Counted from the first letter of the stretch, positions 1 through 8,991 are shown. The stretch is DNA of 64,000 nt from Streptomyces sp. F001 (GCF_004187715.1 NZ_QZWF01000041.1:1-64000); one strand, 5' to 3'. Numbers and translations are program-made. Notes: generated by a model from the sequence alone, not told the origin.

Positions 1-12
1 GGTGACATCAGC

Positions 13-890
13 ATGCTTTCCGCACGGTACGAAGCCGTCGCAGCATCCCGCCCCCGCATCCGGCGTGACGTCCTGTTCACCGAGACCCCGACGGCGTCCT
101 CTTCCACAACGCCGATGGCGGCTTCCGCCTGACGGCCAAGTCGGCTTACCGCTTCGCCACCCTGCTCGTGCCGCATCTCAACGGCGAGCACACCGTCGCC
201 GAGATCTGTGCGGGCTTCGGCGACCGGCAGCGCGACATGGTCGGCGAACTCGTCGGCACCCTGTACGAGCGGGGCTTCGCCCGTTCCGTCCCACCCAGCC
301 CCTCGCCGGACGCGCTCGACGCGCCGGAGCCGTCCGACGACGTGGCGCGCCGCTACGCGGCCCAGATCGCCTACACCGAGCACTACGCCGACGATGCCGC
401 GCAGCGCTTCCAGCGGTTCCGCGACACGCGGGTGGCCGTCGTCGGCAGTGATCTCACGGCCCGCTGGTGCGTCCTGAGCCTGCTCCGCAACGGCAGCGCC
501 ACCATCGGCGTACTGCCAGGGCTCGACCGGGCCGGGATCGCCGACGAGGCGGCGAACAGCGTCGTGACGCCCTGGTGGTACCGACGGGCTTCGCGGACCT
601 GGAGCGGGCCGGTGTCCACGTCGTCCGCGTCCTGCTGACGTCGGAGGCCCGACGTGTCGGTTAGCACGACGGTCAGGCCGGCCATCGCACCGGCGGTCTG
701 CGAACCGAGTCCGGCGCGCCTGATGGCCGACCTGCTGCGAACGGCACTGGACGGGGCAGGGCCACGGTCACATCGACGTGTCGGTGCGTGCGCTGGGCTT
801 CGGCGACGCGTTCGCCGAAGCCCACAGCCCCGGCGCACAGGGAAGCGTCCCCGTGCATCTGTACACGTGGCAGGCCATCGTCGGCCCTCA
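13..890 (+). pseudogene. Decayed E1-like (ThiF-like) half of a TOMM leader-peptide-binding protein
   Basis: Homology-like protein text can be followed only by changing frame. It starts at the ATG at 13, moves to another frame near 88 (an ACCCCG run apparently lacking one C), and then reads cleanly to about 548 through RVAVVGSDLTARWCVLSLLRNG, an E1/ThiF-like nucleotide-binding strand. Further changes fall near 548, 645, 764 and 886, with a passage ending WQAIVGP just before the last. Intact relatives carry this as the N-terminal half of one long protein that grips the precursor leader and ends in YcaO. The indels have both signs, which favours true decay, but base-calling error in C/G runs is not excluded. 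Confidence 0.7.
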
Positions 891-2590
891 CCGACGAAAG
901 TGAGTCGCCCTGCCCGCAGTGCCTGACCAGGCGCTGGCAGGCGGTCCGCTCGGTGGCGCTGCGCGACGCCCTCGAACTGGGCGGCGCCACGCACGAGTCC
1001 GGGCCTTGGCCGTACGCCGTCCCGTTCGCCGCCGACGCACTCGCCTCGCTCGTGGCACAGGCGCACGCTCACCCGGCGCGCAAGCCCTTCCCCGACGTCC
1101 AGGTGCTGGACTTGGAGTCACTGTCGGTCCGCCGTCATCCCCTCGTCCCCGATCCCCAGTGCCCGGCCTGCTCCCGGCCCGTCCCCGACGCGCCCGACGG
1201 TGCCGTCGTCACCCTGGCCTCCGCTCCGAAGCACGCGCCGGGGACCTTTCGGCTGCGGAGCATCGAGGCCTACGACATCGACGTGGCGGTCTTCGCGAAC
1301 CCGGTGTGCGGTGCCCTCGGCCCGTCCGTCGTCCATGACGTCTCCTCCACATCCACGTCGGCGGCCATCGGCTGCTTCTCGATGCGTTCCGGGGAGTACC
1401 TGCGCAAGACGTTCTGGGGCGGACACGCGGGCTCGTTCGACGCGAGTGCGCGCATCGGGGTACTCGAAGGGCTGGAGCGGTACGCGGGCATGCGAGCGCG
1501 CGGCAAGCGGACGACGGTGGCCGGGACGCTCGACGAGTTCGGCGCCGACGCCGTCGACCCGAGACGCGTGGGGCTCTACTCGGAGGCCTTCCACCGGGAC
1601 AATCCGCACGTCGTGCCGTTCGCGCCGGACCGCGAGATCCCGTGGGTGTGGGGCTACTCCCTGCGGGACAGGACGCCGCGGCTCGTGCCCGAGATCCTGA
1701 CGTACTATCACGCGCCAGGACTGGAGAACCGGTTCGTCCAGGAGAGCTCCAACGGCTGTGCGTCGGGCGGCTGTGTCGAGGAGGCCGTCTACTTCGGCCT
1801 GATGGAGGTCGTCGAGCGGGACGCCTTCCTCCTCGCCTGGTACGGGCGGCAGCCGCTGCCGGAGATCGACCCCGCCACCAGCGCCCGCCCCGCCACCCGG
1901 CACATGGTGGACCGGCTGGCGATGTACGGCTACCGGGCCCGGTTCTTCGACACCCGCATCACGTTCCCGATCCCCGTGGTCACCGGCGTCGCGGAGCGGG
2001 TGGACGGCGGCCTGGGCCGGATGTGCTTCGGCGCGGGTGCCGGGCTCGACCCGGAGTCCGCGCTGGACGCGGCGCTGTGCGAGATCGCCACCGACGCAGT
2101 CAATCTGCAGGGCCGGTCCCAGCGCGACGAGACCAGGCTGCGCGCCATGGCGGAGGACTTCTCTCGGGTGACCGCGCTGCACGACCACCCGCTCGTCTAC
2201 GGCATCCCCGAGATGGGCGTCCACGCCGACTTCCTGCTGCGTGCCCGGGCCGCGCGGCCGCCGCTCGCGGTCGCCGACCTCGCATGGCCGGACGCCTCCG
2301 GTGCGCCCGCCTCGCCCGACCTGCGGGACGACCTGGAGCGGTGTGTCGCCGTGGTCGTCGCCGCCGGATTCGACGTGGTGGTCGTGGACCAGACCCTGCC
2401 CGAGCAGCGGCTGCTGGGACTGCACACCTTCAGTGTGCTCGTGCCCGGGCTGCTGCCGATCGACTTCGGCTGGTCGCGTCAGCGTGCCCTGGGCATGCCG
2501 CGGCTGCGCACCGCTCTGCGCGAGGCGGGGCTGCGCGAACGGGACCTGGAGACGGCCGACGTCAACCCGGCCCCGCACCCCTTCCCCTGA
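788..2590 (+). CDS. YcaO-type azoline-forming cyclodehydratase (TOMM biosynthesis), remaining open frame
   Basis: The 600-codon frame encodes the C-terminal half of an E1-like/YcaO TOMM protein. Its first ~33 residues are probably out-of-frame text left by the upstream frameshifts. Recognisable protein begins at SPCPQCLTRRWQ. Two Cys pairs, CPQC (~42) and CPAC (~125), form the zinc site of the leader-binding domain. The YcaO fold follows, with GVLEGLERYAG, the SNGCASGGCVEEAV helix and EVVERDAFLLAWY supplying acidic ATP/Mg ligands. The protein ends PAPHPFP, the PxPxP tail typical of azoline-forming YcaO enzymes. It would cyclise Cys/Ser/Thr of the precursor to azolines using ATP. The true start cannot be placed. 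Confidence 0.85.
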   Translation: MRWASATRSPKPTAPAHREASPCICTRGRPSSALTDESESPCPQCLTRRWQAVRSVALRDALELGGATHESGPWPYAVPFAADALASLVAQAHAHPARKPFPDVQVLDLESLSVRRHPLVPDPQCPACSRPVPDAPDGAVVTLASAPKHAPGTFRLRSIEAYDIDVAVFANPVCGALGPSVVHDVSSTSTSAAIGCFSMRSGEYLRKTFWGGHAGSFDASARIGVLEGLERYAGMRARGKRTTVAGTLDEFGADAVDPRRVGLYSEAFHRDNPHVVPFAPDREIPWVWGYSLRDRTPRLVPEILTYYHAPGLENRFVQESSNGCASGGCVEEAVYFGLMEVVERDAFLLAWYGRQPLPEIDPATSARPATRHMVDRLAMYGYRARFFDTRITFPIPVVTGVAERVDGGLGRMCFGAGAGLDPESALDAALCEIATDAVNLQGRSQRDETRLRAMAEDFSRVTALHDHPLVYGIPEMGVHADFLLRARAARPPLAVADLAWPDASGAPASPDLRDDLERCVAVVVAAGFDVVVVDQTLPEQRLLGLHTFSVLVPGLLPIDFGWSRQRALGMPRLRTALREAGLRERDLETADVNPAPHPFP

Positions 2591-2642
2591 CCGCACTCCC
2601 CGCACCGCGCCAAGCCCCCATGCCACAGCAGAGGAGACCCCC

Positions 2643-4229
2643 ATGGGCTACGCCCATGAATACGCCACGGCCATCATGCACCGGGGCCGGATTCCGATGG
2701 AGCCGGCCGACTTCGTGCCCGACTGGGCGGACCGGCCGCGCAAGGCGAAGTACTACCCGGGTGCCGAGTCGTTCCCGCTGCCCGACACGCCGTACCCCGC
2801 GCACGCCACGGTCGCGGCCGGCTGCCTGCCCGAGGACTCCCCGGGCGCAACGCGGCGTTTCTCGCTGCCCCTGCTGTCCGGCATGCTGCTGGACTCCTAC
2901 GGGCTGGTGGGCAGGCGCCTCGGCGTCCAGGCCAACACCGACCTGGCGGCGCTGCCCCACTACCCGCAGGCCAACTGGTCCCGGGGCACCGCCTCCGGCG
3001 GCGGTTTGTACCCCGTGAGCGTCTACTGGGTCTCGGGCCCGTCCGGACCGCTCACGCCCGGAGTGCACTACTACTCCCCGCCGCACCACTGCATGCAGCG
3101 GCTCCTGGCGGGCGACGTCAGCGGCCAGGTACGCGCGGCCCTCGGAACCCACAGCGAGGAGACGGACCAGTACCTGGTGCTGGGCGTCAAGTACTGGCAG
3201 AACGCCTTCAAGTACAACAGCTTCTCCTTCCACGCCGTGAGCATGGACGTCGGAGCGCTGCTGCAGACCTGGCGCATCTGGGCGCGCGGCTGTGGACTGC
3301 GGCTGGCGCCCGCGCTCTGGTTCGACGAGGCGCGGCTGGCCGGGCTGCTGGGGCTGGGCGAGGACGAGGAAGGCCTGTTCGCCGTAGTACCGCTGCTCTG
3401 GGACACACCGCCGCCGGCCTCCGACGCCCGGGAGACAGTCGGTGCGGCCGTCCGCCGACGAGACCTGGAACGGTCCCGGACCGTGCTCGACTTCGACACG
3501 CTGCGGCGCATCCGCCGCGCGACGGCCGAACACGCCACCGGCCGGCCGGCGCCGGGCGCGCTCGAGCGCAGCGCGCCGGCCGCGTTGACGGGGGCCGCGG
3601 ATCGGGTCGCGCTGCCGCCGGCCGGGTTCCCCGCGGTCAGTGTGCGTACGGCATTGCGCGCGCGCCGCAGCAGCTTCGGCCGCTTCGACGCGACCGCCCC
3701 GGTGACCGCGGCGCAGTTGGCCACCACGCTCGCGGCATGCGCCGAGGCACGGCTCGACAGCGACGCGGAACCCGACGGCACGCCGCGGCAGGCACGGCTG
3801 TACGCCTTCGTCAATCACGTCGAAGGTGTCGAGCCCGGCGCGTACGCCTACGAACCCGACACCCACACGCTGCAGTTGGTGGCGCCGGGCGCGCCGGGCT
3901 CGTTCCTGCAGCGGAACTACTTCCTGTCCAACTACAACCTCGAACAGGCGGGCGCCGTCATCGTGCCGACGCTGCGCACGACGGCGGTCCTCGACGCCGT
4001 CGGCGATCGGGGGTACCGGCTGGTCAACGCCACCGTGGGGGCGATCGCGCAGACCTTCTACACGGCCTCGGCCGCACTCGGGCTCGGCGCCGGTGTCGCC
4101 CTCGGCTTCGACAACATCTCCTACATCGAGGAGCTCGGGCTGGAGGGCACAGGGGAAGCGCCCCTGCTGATCATGCTGCTCGGCAATGAGCGGCCGCACC
4201 CCGCCGACTTCCGTTCCGACATCGCCTGA
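2643..4229 (+). CDS. SagB-type azoline dehydrogenase, two tandem nitroreductase-like domains
   Basis: A 528-residue FMN-dependent dehydrogenase of the SagB/ThcOx family, which oxidises azolines made by YcaO enzymes to thiazoles and oxazoles. The first nitroreductase-fold repeat spans about residues 60-270, with SGGGLYPVSVYW. The second spans about 320-520, with RRSSFGRF and a C-terminal LGLGAGVALGFDN segment. The double-domain architecture is usual for thiopeptide and related actinobacterial clusters. AGAGGAGACC precedes the ATG. It lies 52 bp after the YcaO gene and 12 bp before the dehydratase remnant, as in an operon. The reading frame is intact, unlike its neighbours. Confidence 0.9.
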   Translation: MGYAHEYATAIMHRGRIPMEPADFVPDWADRPRKAKYYPGAESFPLPDTPYPAHATVAAGCLPEDSPGATRRFSLPLLSGMLLDSYGLVGRRLGVQANTDLAALPHYPQANWSRGTASGGGLYPVSVYWVSGPSGPLTPGVHYYSPPHHCMQRLLAGDVSGQVRAALGTHSEETDQYLVLGVKYWQNAFKYNSFSFHAVSMDVGALLQTWRIWARGCGLRLAPALWFDEARLAGLLGLGEDEEGLFAVVPLLWDTPPPASDARETVGAAVRRRDLERSRTVLDFDTLRRIRRATAEHATGRPAPGALERSAPAALTGAADRVALPPAGFPAVSVRTALRARRSSFGRFDATAPVTAAQLATTLAACAEARLDSDAEPDGTPRQARLYAFVNHVEGVEPGAYAYEPDTHTLQLVAPGAPGSFLQRNYFLSNYNLEQAGAVIVPTLRTTAVLDAVGDRGYRLVNATVGAIAQTFYTASAALGLGAGVALGFDNISYIEELGLEGTGEAPLLIMLLGNERPHPADFRSDIA

Positions 4230-4241
4230 CAGGGAGCCGCC

Positions 4242-5566
4242 GTGACACGGAGAACCAGCTGGCAGCCCGGCCGACGCTTCCTGCTGCGGGTGGCCGGCCT
4301 GCCCATCGAGACCGTCCGCGACCTGCGCTGTCCGGACACCGTCCGCTGGGCCGACGACGTCCTGTCGGCCGAGGAGGACCTGTTCGAACGGGGCCGGGAG
4401 CTCAGCGACGTACTGCACGCGCTGGTCCCGGCCGTTGACCGCGCATTCCCCGACGACGACGGGGGGCGACGCCGTCACCTGCTCGCTCTGCGCCGGGACA
4501 TCTTCAACAACCGGCTGCCCGCGCGCCCCTCCGACGTCCTCGGCCTGATCGCCACGCTGGATTCCGGCGTGGCCGAGCGAACCGGACGGTGGCTGGACGA
4601 CCGGCGGGCGCTGACCGGGCTCAGGGCCCACGGCCGGGCGCTGCTGAGCGGTGAGCTCGACCGGACGCGCGCAGCGCTGCGGGCGCTGCTGCGCGAGGAC
4701 CGGCTGCGCCACGGACTCCTCCTGGCCTCGCCGACGCTCGAGGCCCGCCTGGAACCGTATGTGCGCCTCGGCGCCGGCGAGCGCCCCAACAAGCGGCTGC
4801 GGAAAGTGGAACGCTCGGTGCTGTCGTACCTGTACCGGACGGCCTGCAAGACCAGCCCGTTCAGCACGTTCACGGGCGTCGCCCTCGGCGCCTTCGACGA
4901 CAGCGACGACCCCTCCATGCGCATCCGAGCGCAGTGGCGGGGCCGAGTGCGGCTGAACGTCGTCGTGCTCGCCCGTTTCGCGGAGCAGATCCTCGCCTCC
5001 CCCGCGCTGCGCGCCGACCTCCCGGTGCGGCTCGCGTCGGGCTGGGGCAGTGACGATCACCGCGTGCGGTACGTACGCCGCTGGGTCACCACGGGCGACG
5101 ACGACGCGGCGGTCACCTTCGACGCGGTCAAGGACCGGCTGTTCTTCCTGCGCCGCAGCGGAACCCTGGACCGGCTCATCGCCCTGCTGGGCGAACGGGA
5201 GCTGCGCTACCGGGAGTTGGTCGACTGGCTGCGCACCGAGTACGACGGGCAGGCGGACGCCGAGCTGTGTGAGACGTACGTGGCCGCGCTGCTGCACCTG
5301 GGCATGATCCGCGTCCCCTGCCTGGACACCGACGCGCACACCGCCGACCCGCTCCGCTCCTTCCGGGACGCCCTGCGGGGGCTGGACCGTTCCTGGGCGA
5401 GCGAGCTCGCCGGCGAACTGGGCAATGCCGCCACGCTGATCGAGGAGTATCCGGACGCGGAAATTGCCGGGCGGGCGAAGCTGCTGCACCGGCTGCGCGC
5501 CTCACTGAGCGAGGCACAGCGGCTGCTGGGCGCGGCGGAGGTGTCGTTGCCGCAGACACTGCTGTC
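4242..5566 (+). pseudogene. N-terminal half of a LanB-type (thiopeptide) dehydratase, truncated by deletion
   Basis: The first ~440 codons match the N-terminal glutamylation half of LanB-type dehydratases that activate Ser/Thr with glutamyl-tRNA. KTSPFSTFTGVALG at about residues 202-215 is the characteristic motif. Family members in thiopeptide clusters are roughly 800-1000 residues. Here the sequence runs to VSLPQTLL and passes directly, in frame, into an ABC ATPase lacking its own start. The rest of the glutamylation domain and any elimination domain are absent from the window. A GTG start follows GGGAGCCGCC. The frame stays open to 8510, so an automatic caller would report one 1422-residue protein. 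Confidence 0.85.
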
Positions 5567-6372
5567 GCTGCGCGTCGGCCGTGGCGAGTTCTTCGGCCTG
5601 CTCGGGCCCAACGGCGCGGGCAAGACCACCCTGGTGGAGATCATGGAAGGTCTGCGACGGGCCGACTCCGGCACCGTCAGCGTGCTGGGCACCGCCCCCT
5701 GGCCGCGCAATGTCGCACTGCTCCCACGGCTCGGTGTCCAGACCCAGTCCTCGGCCTTCTTCGTGCGCCAGACGGCACATGAGCACCTGGCGACCGTCGC
5801 CGCCCTCTACGGCACGGACCGGGCAGCGGTCGAACGGACGCTGGAGGCCGTGGCCCTCGTGGAGCAGCGGGACACGCGGGTGGAGAACCTCTCGGGCGGG
5901 CAGCGTCAGCGGCTGGCCATCGCCTCCGCCCTGGTTCACGACCCCGAACTGATCTTCCTGGACGAGCCCACCGCCGCCCTCGACCCGCAGGCCCGCCGCG
6001 ACCTGTGGGACGTCCTGCGCGGCCTCAAGGAAGCGGGCCGCACCATCGTGTACACCACGCACCACCTGGACGAGGCGGAGGCCCTCTGCGACCGGGTGGC
6101 GATCCTGGTGGAGGGCCGGATCGCCGCACTGGACTCCCCGCGCGGACTGGTCGGCGCGGCAGGCGCGGCGACCTCGCTGCTGCTGCCGCCGGAGCGGATG
6201 ACCGTGGCGGAGGCGGAGGCGATCCCGGGCGTGGACCGCGCCGCCCTGCGCGGAGGCAGCCTCGTCCTCGAAACCCAGGTGTCCGGGAAGGTGCTGTCGG
6301 CGCTCGACGCGCTCGGCGGCCTGGACGGCGTGCAGACCCGCACGGCCACGCTCGAGGACGTCTACCTCCGGC
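5567..6372 (+). pseudogene. ABC transporter ATP-binding subunit, 5'-truncated and fused to the dehydratase remnant
   Basis: A nearly complete ABC ATPase missing its first ~25 residues. Numbered from the fused start at 4242, Walker A GPNGAGKTT is at 455-463, the signature LSGGQRQRL near 550, Walker B LIFLDEPTA near 570 and the H-loop TTHH near 606. It ends at TLEDVYLRLV, where such subunits normally have only a short tail. Family context suggests export of the modified peptide or self-resistance. Because it is joined in frame to the dehydratase half, any product would be a chimera. No independent ribosome-binding site or start is visible at the junction. Confidence 0.85.
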
Positions 6373-6582
6373 TCGTTCCTGCCGCTGGACATGATGCCGT
6401 CCTGGCTGCAGACGGTCTCCCGGGTGCTGCCGCTGCGCTACTTCAACGACGCCGTCTCCGCATCCCTGACCGGCAGCGGCAGCCTCGGCGACATCGCCGT
6501 CGGCTGCGGCGCGCTCGTCGGCTTCACCGTCGTCTTCGCGGCCATCGGCCTGAGGACCTTCCGCTGGAGCAACCGCGCATGA
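6370..6582 (+). pseudogene. C-terminal remnant of an ABC-2 type permease
   Basis: In the frame different from the ATPase, this segment encodes about 70 residues beginning FLPLDMMPSWLQ and ending FRWSNRA with a stop at 6580-6582. FxPLDxMPxWLQxxSxxLPLRYFNDA followed by one hydrophobic helix (about 20 residues rich in G, V, A, F) is the classic end of ABC-2 permeases. Everything upstream, normally some 170 or more residues, is missing; the ATPase ends exactly where this begins. The stop overlaps the ATG of the next YcaO gene (ATGA), a normal operon junction that survives. It is a deletion scar rather than a gene. Confidence 0.85.
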
Positions 6583-8510
6583 CAACGACCGCCGTACGGG
6601 AGGGCGTACCGCTGGAGGAGGCTCGGCGCCGGCTGCGGTCGGCGCTGGCCGAGCGGTGCGCTCCCGGCCGGGCGCCCGAGGTGGTGCCGCTGGGGGCACG
6701 CAACGTGCGGGACGACCCGCACGCCTCGGTGCGGCCCACCGCCATGGTGCACCTCACCTCCCGCGAGGTACTGGTGGGGCCGTGGGGCGGCGACCCGGAC
6801 GCACGGGCATGCGGGACATGCCTCGCGATGCGCTGGCAGCGGCTGCGCTCGCGCACCGAGCGGGACGCTCTGGAGACGGGCTCGCCGTGGAGCTTCGCGC
6901 CGCACTGGCCCGAACAGCCGGCGTTCATCGCGGACGCGGTGCACGCGCTGTACGAGGCGGCCATCGGCTCCCCGGGCCCGGTGCCGCCCGGCCCGACGGC
7001 CGCCGACCGGGCGCTGCCGCAGGTGTCCTGCCTGGACGTGGCAACCCTGACCGTGCGGACGTTCCCGCTGTACGCCGACCCGCTGTGCCCGCACTGCGGC
7101 CCCGGCGGAACGGACACCCGGGAGACGGCCGAGCTCGCCCTGGTGAGCCGGCCGAAGCCGGCCGAGGACACCTACCGGCTGCGGCCGGCGTCCTCCTACC
7201 CGCTGGCACCGGCGGCGCTCGCGAATCCCGTCACCGGCCTGCTCGGCGCCGGGACCTGGCTCAACGTCACCTCGCCGACCACCGCTCCGGTCGCGGGCAG
7301 CGTGTTCATGCGCGGCTACGCGGGCCTGACCGACGTGACCTGGAGCGGCCAGGCCAACGGGTTCGCCGCCAGCCGCGACCTGGCCTTCCTGGAAGGCCTC
7401 GAGCGGTACGCCGGGACCCACCGACGGCGCGGAACCAAGCTGCTCACCGCCTCGTACACCAGTCTGGGCGAGGACGCGCTCAACCCGGCCGACTGCGGCT
7501 TCTACGCCCCGGAGACCTACCGTGACGACCCGCTCGTCGACCCGTTCGACCCCGACCGCCCGATCCCCTGGGTGTGGGGCTACTCGCTGCGCGACGAGCG
7601 TCCCGTGCTGGTACCCGCCCGGCTGGTCCACTACAGCGCGGGGCTGGCGGCGGACAACTTCGTCTTCGAGTGCTCCAACGGCTGTGCGATCGGCAGCTGT
7701 CTGGAGGAAGCGGTCCTCGGTGGGCTGCTCGAACTGATCGAGCGGGACGCATTCCTGCTCGCCTGGTACGGCGGCACCCGGCTGACGGCGATCGACCTGG
7801 CCACGGTCGGCGACCCCACCGTCCGCGCCATGATCGACCGGGCCGCGCTGCAGGGCTACGACGTGCACGCCTTCGACAACCGGATCGACCTCGCCGTACC
7901 GGTCGTCACGGGACTGGCGGTCCGGCGGGACGGCGGTGCGGGGACCTATTCCTTCGGCGCGGGTGCCTCGCTGAATCCTTCGGCGGCACTGGAGGGAGCC
8001 CTGTCGGAGGTGTTGACCTACATTCCGCATCTGTCCGGCCAAGTGCGCGAACGACGCGACGAACTGGAGGCGATGGCAACCGACTTCGCCAAGGTGCTGC
8101 ACCTCAAGGACCACGCCCAGCTGTACGGCCTCCCCGACATGGCCGTGCACGTGGCTCCGTACCACGAGCCCAGGGCGGTCCGTCCGATGGCGCAGGTGTA
8201 CGCGTCGTGGGAGTCCTCCGGGCGGCCGCGCACCGGCGGCCTCGCGGACGATGTGGCCCTGTGCCGCGACGAGTTGGTGCGGGCCGGGCTCGATGTCATC
8301 GTCGTGGACCAGACCACACCGGAGCAGCAGCGGATGAGGCTGCGCACGGTCTGTGTGCTGGCTCCCGGGTTGCTGCCGATCGACTTCGGCTGGTCCCGCC
8401 AGCGCGCGCTGCGCATGCCGCGGCTGCGCACCGCCGCTCGCCGCGGCGGTCTGCGCAGCACGGACCTGGAGGAGCACGAGATCAGACGGGTCCCGCATCC
8501 GTTCCCCTAG
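6579..8510 (+). CDS. Second YcaO cyclodehydratase with E1-like/zinc N-terminal region
   Basis: A 643-residue paralogue of the enzyme at 788-2590, with the same domain order. The N-terminal leader-binding part has Cys pairs CGTC (~78) and CPHC (~170). YcaO follows with AFLEGLERYAG, the CSNGCAIGSCLEEAV helix and ELIERDAFLLAWY, and a C-terminal VPHPFP that again satisfies PxPxP. The start is the ATG overlapping the permease stop; the upstream in-frame codons belong to the wrong frame of the permease. Two azoline-type YcaO enzymes suggest separate handling of Cys and Ser/Thr, or of different positions, in the precursor; that division is inference. The gene ends 19 bp before a strong hairpin. Confidence 0.9.
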   Translation: MTTTAVREGVPLEEARRRLRSALAERCAPGRAPEVVPLGARNVRDDPHASVRPTAMVHLTSREVLVGPWGGDPDARACGTCLAMRWQRLRSRTERDALETGSPWSFAPHWPEQPAFIADAVHALYEAAIGSPGPVPPGPTAADRALPQVSCLDVATLTVRTFPLYADPLCPHCGPGGTDTRETAELALVSRPKPAEDTYRLRPASSYPLAPAALANPVTGLLGAGTWLNVTSPTTAPVAGSVFMRGYAGLTDVTWSGQANGFAASRDLAFLEGLERYAGTHRRRGTKLLTASYTSLGEDALNPADCGFYAPETYRDDPLVDPFDPDRPIPWVWGYSLRDERPVLVPARLVHYSAGLAADNFVFECSNGCAIGSCLEEAVLGGLLELIERDAFLLAWYGGTRLTAIDLATVGDPTVRAMIDRAALQGYDVHAFDNRIDLAVPVVTGLAVRRDGGAGTYSFGAGASLNPSAALEGALSEVLTYIPHLSGQVRERRDELEAMATDFAKVLHLKDHAQLYGLPDMAVHVAPYHEPRAVRPMAQVYASWESSGRPRTGGLADDVALCRDELVRAGLDVIVVDQTTPEQQRMRLRTVCVLAPGLLPIDFGWSRQRALRMPRLRTAARRGGLRSTDLEEHEIRRVPHPFP

Positions 8511-8529
8511 AGCGCGGGGACACACGACG

Positions 8530-8572
8530 GCCGGGTATCGCTCACTCTTGGGGGGAGTGAGCGATATCCGGC
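8530..8572. terminator. Bidirectional hairpin between YcaO gene and precursor gene
   Basis: Arms 8530-8547 and 8555-8572 pair over 18 bp with one G-U type mismatch (GCCGGGTATCGCTCACTC against its complement) around a 7-nt loop, followed by CTTTTC on the plus strand. It sits between the end of the plus-strand TOMM operon and the end of the minus-strand precursor gene, and can terminate both. Confidence 0.85.
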
Positions 8573-8622
8573 CTTTTCTGCGCCCGACCAGGCCGGACGC
8601 CGACGTGCTGCGGGCCTGAGGA

Positions 8623-8799
8623 TCAGGCGCTGCAGGAGGTGGTGCTGGTGGTGGAGGAGCAGGTGGAGGTGGAGGAGCAGCTCGTGGAACCGGCGAGCAC
8701 GACCTCGCTGGCGTCCGAGTAGTCCGAGATCTCGAAGGTCTCCGACTCCAGCTCCAGGATCTCGTCGGCGAGGGCGGCGAGGGTCGACTTGTCAGCCAT
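8623..8799 (-). CDS. TOMM/thiopeptide-like precursor peptide (58 aa)
   Basis: Minus-strand gene with AGGAG seven bases before ATG at 8799; an upstream in-frame ATG at 8820 lacks such a site. The leader (about residues 1-37) is acidic and contains ETFEISDYSDASEVVLAG, closely like the LEISDY leader motif of thiopeptide precursors such as that of thiostrepton. The last 21 residues, starting STSC, comprise 10 Ser, 7 Thr, 3 Cys (core positions 4, 10, 19) and a terminal Ala, so every position but the last could be cyclised or dehydrated. It is convergent with the modification operon and has its own promoter region, shared with the amidohydrolase. Confidence 0.9.
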   Translation of the reverse strand: MADKSTLAALADEILELESETFEISDYSDASEVVLAGSTSCSSTSTCSSTTSTTSCSA

Positions 8800-8891
8800 G
8801 GTGACTCCTGACGTGGGCACACCGCCGGGCTGCTCCCGGGGTGTTCGGCCCTCTCATTGGACCGGTGGCCACTGACGCATCCGGCTGCCGC

Positions 8892-8991
8892 CCGCTGACA
8901 GGGCGCTGCCGTCCGGAGGCAGCAGGCTGCCGGCGCTCCGCCGGTGACCGGTCAGCGCGGTGACAGTGATGTGCCAGTGATCTGTCAGCGG
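8892..8991. promoter_or_regulatory. Repeat-rich divergent promoter region of the precursor and amidohydrolase genes
   Basis: CCGCTGACAG at 8892-8901 and CTGTCAGCGG at 8982-8991 form a perfect 10-bp inverted repeat. Related half-sites GGTCAGCG (8950) and GGTGACAG (8960) lie between them, and the palindrome GGCAGC-AG-GCTGCC spans 8918-8931. This looks like a multi-site operator for an unidentified regulator. No regulator gene lies beside it. Confidence 0.4.

Noticed and set aside
383..1072. Antisense frame containing TVVLTDTSGL that resembles part of an E1-like domain
   Set aside because: It is on the wrong strand, isolated, and surrounded by Arg/Ala/Gly-rich shadow translation.
2562..5489. 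975-codon minus-strand open frame
   Set aside because: It is antisense to the dehydrogenase and dehydratase genes and has the low-complexity composition of a high-GC shadow frame.
4242..8510. One 1422-residue fusion of dehydratase, ABC ATPase and YcaO as a real multidomain enzyme
   Set aside because: Between ATPase and YcaO the frame reads permease sequence out of frame, the permease stop overlaps a good YcaO start, and ATPase and dehydratase are both truncated at the join.
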